From positions 4,340,001-4,404,000 of the forward strand of contig NZ_CP120210.1 in NCBI RefSeq assembly GCF_029369745.1: 64,000 nt of DNA. Reading direction: 5' to 3'. Positions 1 through 8,039 of the stretch are shown here, piece by piece. Source of the stretch: Amycolatopsis sp. QT-25. GTDB taxonomy: Bacteria > Actinomycetota > Actinomycetes > Mycobacteriales > Pseudonocardiaceae. A program made the position numbers and the translations under genes. The notes beneath the pieces were generated by a model. That model had not been told where the DNA came from and searched no databases. It saw only the letters and a program-made list of their open reading frames with translations. The first letter of the stretch is position 1; every line of letters begins with the position of its first letter.

Positions 1-1
1 C

Positions 2-85
2 ACCGCGGCCCGAGCCCAAGTACAACAAGCAATCGACACCGGCCACGGCTCCGACGGGTTCGCCAGGCTAGCCGCGCTCCGGTGA
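2..85 (+). CDS. C-terminal end of an oxidoreductase-like gene (partial)
   Basis: An open frame enters from the left edge and stops at TGA 83-85, leaving 27 residues ending in QQAIDTGHGSDGFARLAALR. A GHG-D-FA-L ending of this kind is common at the C-terminus of NAD(P)-dependent dehydrogenases of the 6-phosphogluconate/3-hydroxyisobutyrate dehydrogenase and imine reductase type. The match is short, so the family is a suggestion. A strong hairpin follows 9 bases after the stop, which supports a real gene end. Confidence 0.45.
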   Translation, partial: TAARAQVQQAIDTGHGSDGFARLAALR

Positions 86-93
86 GGACCAGC

Positions 94-146
94 GGTCGTG
101 AATGGCGATTCGGATCCTGCAATAACCCGAATCGCCATTCACGACC
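94..146. terminator. Perfect 20-bp inverted repeat, likely terminator
   Basis: Arms 94-113 and 127-146 are perfect reverse complements with a 13-base loop. The hairpin lies just after the stop at 85. It has no T-run, as is usual for actinomycete terminators, so it may serve transcription from either side. Confidence 0.7.
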
Positions 147-470
147 CCGGCCAGACGTCCCGAATCCGCGTCGCGTCGGACAGGTCGACGTTCGTGCAGC
201 CTTCGCCGAGAGTGCCCACGTCGAGCAGACGGGATCGGACTCGGCGATGAGCCGATTCACCATCGACGGCGGCATCCAGAACCGGGTGCGGGCGACCCTG
301 CCCAGCACGAGCAGCGCCTGGGCCGCCTGGGCTCCGGGATCCAGAAACCCCTCGAAGAGGACCGGTGTCCGGACGTCTCCCTCGACTTGCTTCAGCAAGA
401 CCTCGGTGACCACCTGGAAACCGTAGCCAGGACCTTCGGCAGTCTTAGCGGATTTGTTTAATCCCTTAAT
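147..470 (-). pseudogene. Unrecognised coding-like remnant
   Basis: The minus strand has a GC3-rich reading stretch (from about 445 to 190) reading GYGFQVVTEVLLKQVEG and onward, without a credible start codon or ribosome binding site. I recognise no family. It may be the relic of a gene cut by rearrangement. Bases 450-500 beside it are markedly AT-rich for this genome. Confidence 0.2.
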
Positions 471-493
471 ATAATTTTGCTAATCGTCAACCT

Positions 494-515
494 GAATAGT
501 TCGTTATACACTTTG
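494..515. repeat. 22-bp repeat, left copy
   Basis: This copy matches 3989-4010 at 19 of 22 positions in the same orientation. The last 14 bases (CGTTATACACTTTG) are identical. The two copies bracket the TetR, beta-helix and PAP2-like genes. They could be regulator sites, since the right copy contains GTATA-N6-TATAC, or scars of insertion. Confidence 0.55.
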
Positions 516-524
516 AACGGCAAG

Positions 525-1394
525 TCAGCCCGGCTGCGCTTGCCGCCTGCGGTAGGCGCGCTGTTGGCAGGCTCGCGAGCAGTAGTCCCGCGGCCTGCCT
601 CTCCCTCCCCCATCCAGCGGTTTCCCGCAGAGGACACACTCCCCTCCTCTTGTTTCGTCACGCATTACCTCACTCCCCTGGTTGTCGACGAGCGCCTGGA
701 CGCCATCGAGGGTGCACCGCAAGCCGAACTCGAAGGGTTCCAGAGGCGTGTCCATTCCCCCGTCCTTCCACAGCCTCTCCAGCGCCGGATAGCCGTCCAG
801 GCGCTCGAAGAGGGACTCGCGTTCGCTCCACCAGCGCTCATGGGACACGCCCGTGCGTCGCTGGAGTTCCGCGGTCTCCCCTGCCTGACGCGCGACGGAC
901 TCGACGAATCCGCCCACCAGGTTCACCACCGCGATCACCTGCGCCGGCCGCAGGCCGCTCCGAGAAGCCACCTCGAGGGCGTGGTCGTATCCGGCCATGA
1001 TGTTCGGCCCCGGCAGGCGACGGGTTCCGGCACTGTGGACCAGCCATGGATGCCGTCGGTGCAGCTCCCATGCCCGCCGGGCCCAGCGTTCCAGGCCCGC
1101 TCGCCAGCCGAGTCCGCCCGAAGGCTCGATCGGGAGTTCGCCGTGCACGGCGTCACGCATGAGTTCCACCAGTTCCGCCTTGCCGGGAACGTACCGGTAG
1201 AGCGACATGGTGGTGGTGCCGAACCGTTCCGCGACCTTGCGCATCGACAGTGCCGCGAGCCCCTCGGCATCCGCGACTTCGATCGCCGCGGCGACGATCC
1301 GGCCGAGACCCAAGCCCGGCCGCTCCGGCTCGGCGACTCCCCACAGCAGCTCGATCGCGCGCTCCGGATCCGGCTGCGTGTCGTCTTCCGCCAC
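525..1394 (-). CDS. TetR/AcrR-family regulator with C-terminal zinc-ribbon-like tail
   Basis: DNA-binding repressor predicted to control the divergent beta-helix gene. The N-terminal helix-turn-helix reads GLAALSMRKVAERFGTTTMS followed by LYRYVPGK, typical of TetR. The middle is an all-helical ligand domain. The last 35 residues hold CxxC (CVLC) and CxxxC (YCSRAC) pairs followed by a basic RAYRRRQ tail, which looks like a small zinc finger and is unusual in TetR proteins. I chose GTG 1394 (289 aa) because AAGGGAG lies 7 bases upstream. The longer reading from ATG 1427 has no such site and would run into the putative operator at 1428-1442. Ligand unknown. Confidence 0.85.
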   Translation of the reverse strand: MAEDDTQPDPERAIELLWGVAEPERPGLGLGRIVAAAIEVADAEGLAALSMRKVAERFGTTTMSLYRYVPGKAELVELMRDAVHGELPIEPSGGLGWRAGLERWARRAWELHRRHPWLVHSAGTRRLPGPNIMAGYDHALEVASRSGLRPAQVIAVVNLVGGFVESVARQAGETAELQRRTGVSHERWWSERESLFERLDGYPALERLWKDGGMDTPLEPFEFGLRCTLDGVQALVDNQGSEVMRDETRGGECVLCGKPLDGGGRGRPRDYCSRACQQRAYRRRQAQPG

Positions 1395-1427
1395 CTGCCA
1401 CTCCCTTGACTCTCCGCACTCGAACAT

Positions 1428-1442
1428 GTTTATCTAATAAAC
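1428..1442. promoter_or_regulatory. Putative TetR operator (GTTTAT-N3-ATAAAC)
   Basis: Perfect 6-bp inverted repeat with a 3-base spacer in the 88-bp region between the divergent TetR and beta-helix genes, within AT-rich sequence. Its position fits repression of both genes, but this rests on symmetry and location only. Confidence 0.5.
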
Positions 1443-1482
1443 CGAAGTATATCCCATAAACTTCTCCCAGGAGCGCTTCAGC

Positions 1483-3282
1483 ATGCCCGAAACCAGGTTC
1501 TTCGTGTCCCCCGACGGCAGAGACGACTGGGCCGGCTCTGCCGATCGGCCTTTCGCCACTCCGAAAGCGGCACAAGAAGCCGTCCGCGCCGTCACCGCCG
1601 GGATGACCGGCGATGTCGTCGTCAGCTTCACGGCAGGCGTCCATCACCTCGAAGAACCCCTTGTCTTCGACGACGCATCGGGCGATTCCGGCACGAACGG
1701 ATTTCGCGTGATCTACCAGGCCCAGGGCTACGGAACAGCTGATCAGGTCGAGATCGAAGTGAGCGGTGGCCGCGTGATCACCGACTGGACGACAGGCGAC
1801 GACGGTGTCTGGACGGCGCCGATCGGCGACCTGGCACCGCGACGGCTCACCGTCGACGGCCGCCCCGCCGCACGAGCGTCCCGCGCGGGCGGTCTTCCGG
1901 GTCGCGTGACGAAAACAAACGGTGGTTACGTCACGGACAGCACCGAACCACAGTCGTGGCCGGACCCGTCCGGCCTGGAGTTCGGCTACCCCGGCGTCTA
2001 CCCGTGGTCCGAAGCCAAGCTCGCGGTCGCGTCGATCTCCGGCGACGCCTCCTCGTCCACGATCATCATGGCCCAACCCGCCTTCGACCACGCGAAGTCT
2101 CTCTACGACGCCAAGTGGTACGGCGCCGGCGGAGACGGCACTTGGGACGGACTCGCCGCGCCTTCCGTGATCGAGAACAACGTGGCGTTCCTGACCGAGC
2201 CGGGAACCTTCGCCGTCAGCCGCACCGACGCGGAGGGCCACGTCCTCCATTACCGCCCGCGCCCTGGCGAGAAGATCGGCAAGACCGTGGCCGTCGTCCC
2301 GATGCTCGAAACGCTCGTCAGCGGACAGGACGTGCACGACCTCGTGCTGCGCGGTTTCACTTTCACAGACGCGACCTGGTACGGCCCCACGAGGACCGGT
2401 GGGTACCTGCACTATCACGGCAACGCCCGTTTCGAGCGAGGCGACTTCCAGAAGATCGACCTCGGTGCCGATGTGGGCTACGTCCACGTGCCCGCGGAGC
2501 CGGTTCAGCTACCCGCCAACGTCAGTCTCACCTCGGCCCGCCGGGTCACGCTGGAGGGCAACCACTTCACCCGCCTCGGCGCGGGAGCGCTCCTGATCGA
2601 GAACGGCACCGACGTCGAAATCCGGGCGAACGTCTTCGACGAGATCTCGGGCAGCGGGATCGCCGTCCACACGAGCACCCGGGTTTCGGTCGAGGACAAC
2701 CTCGTCCACCACATCGGCACCGAGTACCGCGGCTCCCCCGCGGTCCTCGTCGTCGAGTCCGTCGAAACCACCGTGGCCCACAACGAGATCCACGACGTCC
2801 CGCACAACGGCATCGTGGTCACCGGCGGCGAGCGGGCCAGGGGCACCCAGGTGATCTCGAACCTCGTCGAACGCAGCATGGGGAAGCTGATGGACGGTGG
2901 CGGGATCTATCTCTCGGCGCCGCAAGGCTCCTCGTTCGCCGGTGGAGCGATGGTGCGCGGCAACGTGATCCGTGACGTCCTCACCTCGTACAACTTCGGC
3001 CTCTACGCCGACTATGGCGCCGCGTGGATCACCGTCCTCGGCAACATCGTCCACCGAGCCGACATCCCGATCACCCTTCAGGTGGGTCCGCCGCTGGAGA
3101 ACGTCGCCTTCGTCGGCAACTTCTGGGACACCCTGCCCGACGGCTACGACACCCCGCCCGCAACGGTGACCGTGGCCGGGAACACCGTGCTGCCCAAGGA
3201 GAGTTTCGACGAGGCGGTCCGAGCGGTCCCGGCGGGCGCCGACATCCTCGCGCAGGCGGGCCGCCGGGGTCTGCGACGATGA
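1483..3282 (+). CDS. Right-handed parallel beta-helix repeat protein
   Basis: 599 residues. The protein starts RFFVSPDGRDDWAGSADRPF with FATPKAAQEAV, the usual opening of pectate-lyase-like beta-helix proteins. Stacked N/D-rich turns follow through the C-terminal half (LEGNHFTRLG, IRANVFDEISGSGIAV, VEDNLVHHIG, VAHNEIHDVPHNGIVVTGG), each about 22-25 residues, matching PbH1 coils. Such folds mostly bind or cleave polysaccharides, but I cannot name the substrate. No signal peptide is visible, so it is predicted cytoplasmic. AGGAG lies about 10 bases before the ATG. A 30-bp palindrome directly follows the stop. Control is probably by the divergent TetR. Confidence 0.85.
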   Translation: MPETRFFVSPDGRDDWAGSADRPFATPKAAQEAVRAVTAGMTGDVVVSFTAGVHHLEEPLVFDDASGDSGTNGFRVIYQAQGYGTADQVEIEVSGGRVITDWTTGDDGVWTAPIGDLAPRRLTVDGRPAARASRAGGLPGRVTKTNGGYVTDSTEPQSWPDPSGLEFGYPGVYPWSEAKLAVASISGDASSSTIIMAQPAFDHAKSLYDAKWYGAGGDGTWDGLAAPSVIENNVAFLTEPGTFAVSRTDAEGHVLHYRPRPGEKIGKTVAVVPMLETLVSGQDVHDLVLRGFTFTDATWYGPTRTGGYLHYHGNARFERGDFQKIDLGADVGYVHVPAEPVQLPANVSLTSARRVTLEGNHFTRLGAGALLIENGTDVEIRANVFDEISGSGIAVHTSTRVSVEDNLVHHIGTEYRGSPAVLVVESVETTVAHNEIHDVPHNGIVVTGGERARGTQVISNLVERSMGKLMDGGGIYLSAPQGSSFAGGAMVRGNVIRDVLTSYNFGLYADYGAAWITVLGNIVHRADIPITLQVGPPLENVAFVGNFWDTLPDGYDTPPATVTVAGNTVLPKESFDEAVRAVPAGADILAQAGRRGLRR

Positions 3283-3287
3283 TCAGC

Positions 3288-3317
3288 GCTCCTGCCGGAC
3301 ACGTGTCCGGCAGGAGC
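3288..3317. terminator. 30-bp perfect palindrome after the beta-helix gene
   Basis: Thirteen-base arms (3288-3300 and 3305-3317) flank ACGT, so the full 30 bases are self-complementary. It sits 5 bases after the stop and 33 bases before the next ATG. It may attenuate read-through or protect the upstream mRNA. A dimeric protein site is also possible. Confidence 0.6.
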
Positions 3318-3350
3318 CGCTCCGGCCACGATCCCGAGGAGACAAGCACC

Positions 3351-3980
3351 ATGTCGGCCCAGTCCACGGAAGCCCCCGGTATCCGCCGTCACCTCGCGCG
3401 GGTCGCGACCGAGGTGCTCGCCCCTTGGGTCTGGGTGCTCGGTCTCCCGTTGATCGTCGCTTGGAAGGTCACCGGTCAGCACCTCGGCGAGACGGTGCTC
3501 TGGGGTTCGATCGTCGGTGTCACCGGCTCGCTGATCCCGATGGCCGTGATCGTGCGCGGCGCCCGGAAAGGCAAGTGGGACAGCCACCACGTGACCGATC
3601 GAGCCGGACGGCTCGTTCCGTTCGCGGTCTGCATCGGCTCGCTGGCCACCGGATTCGTCGTCCTGCTCGCCGGCGGCGCCCCGTACGAGATGATCGCGCT
3701 CGCGGCCGCCGAACTCGCCTGCCTGGTCGCCGCGCTCGCGATCACCTTCGGCCGGAAGTTCAAGATCTCCATGCACGCGATGGTGGCGGCAGGTGCGGCC
3801 GTGATGCTGATCCGCGTCTACGGCCCCTGGCTCGCACTCGTCTTCCTCGGTGTCGGCTGGGTCTGCTGGTCCCGCGTCGAACTCGGCGATCACACCAAGG
3901 CCGAAGTCATGGCCGGAATGGTCGGCGGTGTCGTCTTTGGCGGTGCTGTTTTTTTCTGGCTGAACATGATTCTGACGTGA
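3351..3980 (+). CDS. PAP2-superfamily-like integral membrane protein
   Basis: 209 residues with about five or six hydrophobic segments. The C-terminal half has the spaced motifs of the PAP2 phosphatase superfamily in degenerate form: KFKISMHAM in place of the PSGH block, and WSRVELGDHTKAEVMAG matching SRxxxxxHxxxD/E. The expected role is dephosphorylation of a lipid phosphate in the membrane, but the degenerate first motif makes activity uncertain. I chose ATG 3351 with GAGGA at 3336-3340. It lies downstream of the beta-helix gene and may be co-transcribed by read-through of the palindrome. Confidence 0.7.
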   Translation: MSAQSTEAPGIRRHLARVATEVLAPWVWVLGLPLIVAWKVTGQHLGETVLWGSIVGVTGSLIPMAVIVRGARKGKWDSHHVTDRAGRLVPFAVCIGSLATGFVVLLAGGAPYEMIALAAAELACLVAALAITFGRKFKISMHAMVAAGAAVMLIRVYGPWLALVFLGVGWVCWSRVELGDHTKAEVMAGMVGGVVFGGAVFFWLNMILT

Positions 3981-3988
3981 GCCGAACC

Positions 3989-4010
3989 GTATAGGCCGTT
4001 ATACACTTTG
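3989..4010. repeat. 22-bp repeat, right copy
   Basis: Same-orientation partner of 494-515 (19/22 identical). It includes the imperfect palindrome GTATA-N6-TATAC (3989-4004). Homology of the neighbouring MocR remnant breaks off 2-5 bases to its right, so the repeat sits at a rearrangement boundary. Confidence 0.55.
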
Positions 4011-4012
4011 CT

Positions 4013-4204
4013 TGAGACGCCCGATGGCTCGGTGGCGAAGAACCGCTCCCCTGCCCCGACCACGGCGCGGGCGAGCGCGTTCGCATCGCTCCCCGCCGGT
4101 AGCCGCACCCATAGATGCAGCCCGCCCTCGGGGAGGCGTGCGACAGTCCACTCAGGACACTCCCCCGTCGGCGCCGTCCGAGCGCGGTTCCCCTGCCCGG
4201 ACAC
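4013..4204 (-). pseudogene. Remnant of a MocR/GntR-type regulator, aminotransferase-like C-terminus
   Basis: Minus-strand reading WTVARLPEGGLHLWVRLPAG followed by SDANALARAVVGAGERFFATEP matches the late part of the PLP-binding domain of MocR/PdxR regulators. The N-terminal helix-turn-helix and most of the aminotransferase fold are missing. The C-terminus breaks off at the repeat ending at 4010. It is almost certainly non-functional. Confidence 0.6.
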
Positions 4205-4237
4205 TGGAAGTGCCCAGGCAGGGAAATCGTCAGGGAA

Positions 4238-6280
4238 TCAGGCCCCGGCGAGGCCGCGACGTTTCAGCAGCGACTCGATCTCCGGGTCACGGCCGCGGAA
4301 CGCGCGGAAGGCGGCCATCGGGTCGACGCTGCCGCCCCGACCGAGCAGTTCACGGCGGAAGTGGTCACCGTTTTTCCTGGTGAGCCCGCCGTTCTCGCGG
4401 AACCACTGGACGGTGTCGGCGTCGAGGACCTCACTCCAGATGTAGGAGTAGTACCCGGCGCTGTAGCCACCGCTGAAGATGTGCGCGAAGTAGGTGGTGC
4501 GGTAGCGCGGCGGCACGGCCTCGAGCGCGACACCGGCCTTCGTCAGCGCCTCGATCTCGAACCGCTGGACGTCGTCGACGTGATCCTCGGTGCCGAGCGC
4601 GTGCCACGCCTGATCGAGCAGGGCCGCCGCGAGGTACTCGGTGGTCGAGAAGCCTTCACCGTACTGCTGCGATGCCAGGAGCTTGTCGATCTGCTCCTGC
4701 GGCAGCGGCTCACCGGTCACGTGGTGCTTCGCGTAGTTGGCGAGCACCTCGGGCCAGAGCATCCACATCTCGTTGACCTGCGACGGATACTCGACGAAAT
4801 CACGAGGGACGTTGGTGCCGGAGAACATCGGGTACTCGACATCGGAAAGCAGCGAGTGCAGGGCGTGCCCGAACTCGTGGAACGCGGTGACGACCTCGTC
4901 GAAGGTCAGCAGGGTCGGCTCACCCGACGGCGGCTTCGCGACGTTGAGCACGTTCACCACGACCGTCTTGGTGCCCAGGAGCTTCGTCTGGTCGACGAAG
5001 TTGTTCATCCAGGCGCCACCGCGCTTCGAGTCGCGGGCGTAGTAGTCGAGCAGGAACAGGCCGAGTTCCGCGCCGTCCGCGTCGAAGACCTCGAAGATCC
5101 GGACCTCCGGGTGGTACTTCGGCAGATCCTCCCGCTCGGTGAAACTCAGGCCGTACAGCTTGGACGCGGCGAAGAAGACCCCGTCGGTCAGCACCCGGTT
5201 CAGTTCGAAGAACGGGCGCAGGGCCGCGGTGTCGACGTCGAACCGGTCCTTGCGCACGCGTTCGGCGTAGAACGCCCAGTCCCACGGCCGCAGGACCGCG
5301 CCCGGGATGTCGGCTTCGAGGTAATGCCGCAGTTCCTCGGCTTCGGCCTTGGCGTTGGCGGCCGCGACCGGGGCGAGGCGTTCGAGCAGGCCCACCGCGG
5401 CCTCGGCGGTCTTCGCGGTCTCGTCTTCGATGACGTACGAAGCGTGATCGGGGAAGCCGAGCACCGCGGCCCGCTCCGCGCGCAGCCGGACGAGCTGGGC
5501 CACGATCTCGTTGTTGTCGGACTCGTTGCCCCGGTTGCCACGGGACACCGACGCGGTGAAGATCCGCTCGCGCAAGGCACGGTCCTCCAGCGAGGCCAAC
5601 GCGGCCTGCGCCGTCGGCAGGGTCAGTTTGAGGACGTATTCGCCCTCCTCGCCGGCGGCCTCGGCGGCCGTGGCGATCTCGGCCTCACCCAGTCCCGCGA
5701 GTTCCGCGACGTCGTCGACGACCACGGCGAGTTCGTTGGTGTCCTTGAGCAGGTTCTGCTGGAACTTGGTCGACAGGGTCGAAAGCTGTTCGTTCAGCTC
5801 ACGCAGGCGCTTCTGCCCGGTCTCGGGAAGGCCGGCGCCGGCGCGGCGCACGTCGGTGTGGTGACGCTCCAGCAGGCGAAGCGCCTCGGGGTCGAGACCG
5901 AGTTCTTCCCTGCGCTCGAACAGGGTGTTGATCCGGGCGAACAGCGCCGGGTTCAGGTTGACGGCGTCGGCGTGCGCGGCCAGCCGCGGCGCCATCTCGG
6001 CCTGCACGCGCTGGATCTCGTCGTTCGCGTTCGATCCGGAGAGGTTGAAGAACACGCTGGAGACGCGGGACAACAGCCTGCCGGACTTTTCGAGCGCGAC
6101 GATGGTGTTCTCGAAGGTCGGCGGCTCCGCCGAGTTCGCGATCGCGTCGATTTCGGCGGCGTGCTCGGCCAGCCCCGCTTCGAAGGCGGGAAGGAAGTGT
6201 TCGTCGGCGATCCGGTCGAACGGCGGAAGGGCGTAGGGCAGCTCACTCGGCGCGGCGAACGGGTTGTCCTGCGAAATCAT
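4238..6280 (-). CDS. M3-family metallopeptidase (oligopeptidase/dipeptidyl carboxypeptidase type)
   Basis: 680 residues, the full size for cytoplasmic oligopeptidase A / Dcp enzymes, which degrade short peptides. The zinc site HEFGH lies near residue 468 in DEVVTAFHEFGHALHSLLSD, with the third-ligand Glu region FVEYPSQVNEMW about 27 residues later. The helical N-terminal half (PPFDRIADEHFLPAFEAGLA) is typical of the family, as is the late HIFSGGYSAGYYSYIWSEV segment. No signal peptide is present. The gene appears monocistronic. The long open frames on the opposite strand are GC-bias shadows. Confidence 0.95.
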   Translation of the reverse strand: MISQDNPFAAPSELPYALPPFDRIADEHFLPAFEAGLAEHAAEIDAIANSAEPPTFENTIVALEKSGRLLSRVSSVFFNLSGSNANDEIQRVQAEMAPRLAAHADAVNLNPALFARINTLFERREELGLDPEALRLLERHHTDVRRAGAGLPETGQKRLRELNEQLSTLSTKFQQNLLKDTNELAVVVDDVAELAGLGEAEIATAAEAAGEEGEYVLKLTLPTAQAALASLEDRALRERIFTASVSRGNRGNESDNNEIVAQLVRLRAERAAVLGFPDHASYVIEDETAKTAEAAVGLLERLAPVAAANAKAEAEELRHYLEADIPGAVLRPWDWAFYAERVRKDRFDVDTAALRPFFELNRVLTDGVFFAASKLYGLSFTEREDLPKYHPEVRIFEVFDADGAELGLFLLDYYARDSKRGGAWMNNFVDQTKLLGTKTVVVNVLNVAKPPSGEPTLLTFDEVVTAFHEFGHALHSLLSDVEYPMFSGTNVPRDFVEYPSQVNEMWMLWPEVLANYAKHHVTGEPLPQEQIDKLLASQQYGEGFSTTEYLAAALLDQAWHALGTEDHVDDVQRFEIEALTKAGVALEAVPPRYRTTYFAHIFSGGYSAGYYSYIWSEVLDADTVQWFRENGGLTRKNGDHFRRELLGRGGSVDPMAAFRAFRGRDPEIESLLKRRGLAGA

Positions 6281-6383
6281 CGGTGTTGCTCCCGGGTCGT
6301 CGAATCTGCTGATCCGGCCACCTTACGGGCAGCGAGGGGCCGGTGGATGCCGTCCGTGGCGTGACGCCACGCCACGGCCGTGG

Positions 6384-7094
6384 TCACGCTCCGGTGGTAC
6401 CGCCCACCACCGCGTCGGAGCTCCGCTTTCCCTTGCCCCGCTTGGCTTTCGTCTTGGATTCCGGGGGCGCGATACCGGTCAGGTCGCCGCCGTTGTCGTT
6501 GACGCGCAACACGAACGGACGAGTCTCGGTATACCGGACGACCGAAACCGACCCCGGATCGACCACGATCCGCTGAAAGGAATCGAGATGCTGGCCGAGC
6601 GCGTCGGCGAGGATCGCCTTGATCACGTCGCCATGACTGCACAAGAGCCACACCGCGTCGTCCCCGTGTTTCGCGGTGATCCGGGCGTCATGCGCGCGGA
6701 CGGCCGCGACCGACCGGGCCTGCATCTCGGCGAGCCCTTCGCCGCCGGGAAAGACCGCGGCCGAGGGATGTGCCTGCACGACCCGCCACAGAGGTTCCTT
6801 GAACAGGTCCTTGAGCGCGCGACCGGTCCATTCACCGTAGTCCACTTCGGACAAACCGGGCTCTTTGACCTTGTCCATCCCGCGCGCCTCGGCCAGCTTC
6901 GCGACCGTCTGACGGCAGCGGAGCATCGGCGAGACGACCAACTCCGCGAGCGGGACCGGCGCCAGTCGTTCGACGAGCGCGGCCGCCTGTGCCCGGCCGG
7001 TGTCGTCCAAGCCGATCTTGGGCGTGCGCCCGGCCAGGACACCCGAACCGTTCGCCGTCGACTTGCCGTGGCGCAGAAGGATCACAGTACTCAC
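6384..7094 (-). CDS. Histidine phosphatase family protein
   Basis: 236 residues of the phosphoglycerate-mutase/acid-phosphatase fold. The catalytic motif LLRHGKS lies at residues 6-12, an SPMLRCRQT block follows, and the second histidine is in LLCSHGDVIKAILAD. The arrangement matches the actinobacterial MSMEG_4193-type phosphomutase-like family, substrate unknown. The lysine-rich C-terminus (KTKAKRGKGKRS) is a likely disordered tail. GTG 7094 is chosen because the RHG motif should lie close to the N-terminus. The upstream extension to 7142 adds unrelated residues. Confidence 0.9.
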   Translation of the reverse strand: MSTVILLRHGKSTANGSGVLAGRTPKIGLDDTGRAQAAALVERLAPVPLAELVVSPMLRCRQTVAKLAEARGMDKVKEPGLSEVDYGEWTGRALKDLFKEPLWRVVQAHPSAAVFPGGEGLAEMQARSVAAVRAHDARITAKHGDDAVWLLCSHGDVIKAILADALGQHLDSFQRIVVDPGSVSVVRYTETRPFVLRVNDNGGDLTGIAPPESKTKAKRGKGKRSSDAVVGGTTGA

Positions 7095-7129
7095 GTGGCC
7101 CACCCTACGTGTCGTGCTTCGCCCACTCC

Positions 7130-7193
7130 CGCAATTCGGCACCTGGTTGCGATCGTTGCGCGTGCAACTACCGCAACCAGGTGACGAATTGCG
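7130..7193. terminator. 22-bp inverted repeat between uppP and the phosphatase gene
   Basis: Arms 7130-7151 and 7172-7193 match at 21 of 22 bases. The 20-base loop holds a second small stem (GTTGC/GCAAC). It lies between the end of uppP and the start of the phosphatase gene, both on the minus strand, so it is likely the uppP terminator. Confidence 0.65.
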
Positions 7194-7199
7194 CAGGAT

Positions 7200-8039
7200 T
7201 CACAGGTGCGGACCCGCGCCGGGATCCAGGACGCCGGTGAAGATCAGCACGAACAGCAGGGCACCGAGCACGAGCCGGTAGATCACGAACGGGACGAAGC
7301 TCTTGGTCTTGATGTAGGACATCAGCCAGGCGATGACGGCGTAGCCCACGCCGAACGCGACCAGCGTCGCCAGGATCGTCGGCCCCCACTGTGCCGGGGC
7401 GCCGTCCTTGCCGATGTCGGTCAGCTTGTACAGGCCCGAGCCGAACACCGCCGGCAGCGCCAGCAGGAAGGAGTACTCCGCCGCCTCCGCGCGGGTGTAG
7501 CCGAGCAGCAGCCCGGCGCTGGTGGTGCCGCCGGAGCGGGAGACGCCCGGGATCAGCGCCAGCGCCTGTGCGAACCCGAAGCCGAGGCCGTGCGGCACGG
7601 TCAGGTGGTCGAGCGTGCGCTGCTGCTTCCCGATGCGGTCGGCCACCAGGAGGATCAGCCCGAACACGATCAGGGTGGTCGCGGTGATCCGCAGGTCACG
7701 GAAGGTTTCGTCGATGGCGTCCTGCAACAGCAGGCCCAGGACGACGATCGGCATCGAGCCGACGATGATCAGCCAGCCCAGCCGGGCGTCGGGGTCGCGG
7801 CGCCAGTCCTTCTGGTAGATCGAGAAGAACCAGGCGCGGAGGATCTTCCCGATCTTGCTCGAGAAGTACAGGATGACCGCGAGTTCGGTGCCGATCTGGG
7901 TCACCGCGGTGAACGCGGCACCCGGGTCGTCCCAGCCGGCGAGCGCCGCGGTGATCCGCAGGTGCGCGCTGGAGGAGATCGGCAGGAACTCCGTGAGGCC
8001 CTGGACGAGACCGAGGACCAGTGCTTCGAACCATCCCAT
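7200..8039 (-). CDS. uppP: Undecaprenyl-diphosphate phosphatase
   Basis: Membrane enzyme that converts undecaprenyl diphosphate to the monophosphate, recycling the lipid carrier of peptidoglycan synthesis and giving bacitracin tolerance. It has 279 residues, the normal length. Signature blocks are [18 protein letters not shown] near the N-terminus and [20 protein letters not shown] in the middle, with about eight membrane segments. Its ATG shares one base with the TGA of the upstream LLM oxidoreductase gene (TGATG), indicating translational coupling. Confidence 0.95.
   Translation of the reverse strand: MGWFEALVLGLVQGLTEFLPISSSAHLRITAALAGWDDPGAAFTAVTQIGTELAVILYFSSKIGKILRAWFFSIYQKDWRRDPDARLGWLIIVGSMPIVVLGLLLQDAIDETFRDLRITATTLIVFGLILLVADRIGKQQRTLDHLTVPHGLGFGFAQALALIPGVSRSGGTTSAGLLLGYTRAEAAEYSFLLALPAVFGSGLYKLTDIGKDGAPAQWGPTILATLVAFGVGYAVIAWLMSYIKTKSFVPFVIYRLVLGALLFVLIFTGVLDPGAGPHL

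Noticed and set aside
1153-2487. 444-codon minus-strand frame across the TetR/beta-helix divergence
   Set aside because: It crosses the divergent promoter and overlaps two supported genes in other frames.
4115-6364. 749-codon open frame on the plus strand
   Set aside because: It lies antisense to the M3 peptidase, has low-complexity R/V/E-rich translation and no family match. It is a GC3 shadow.
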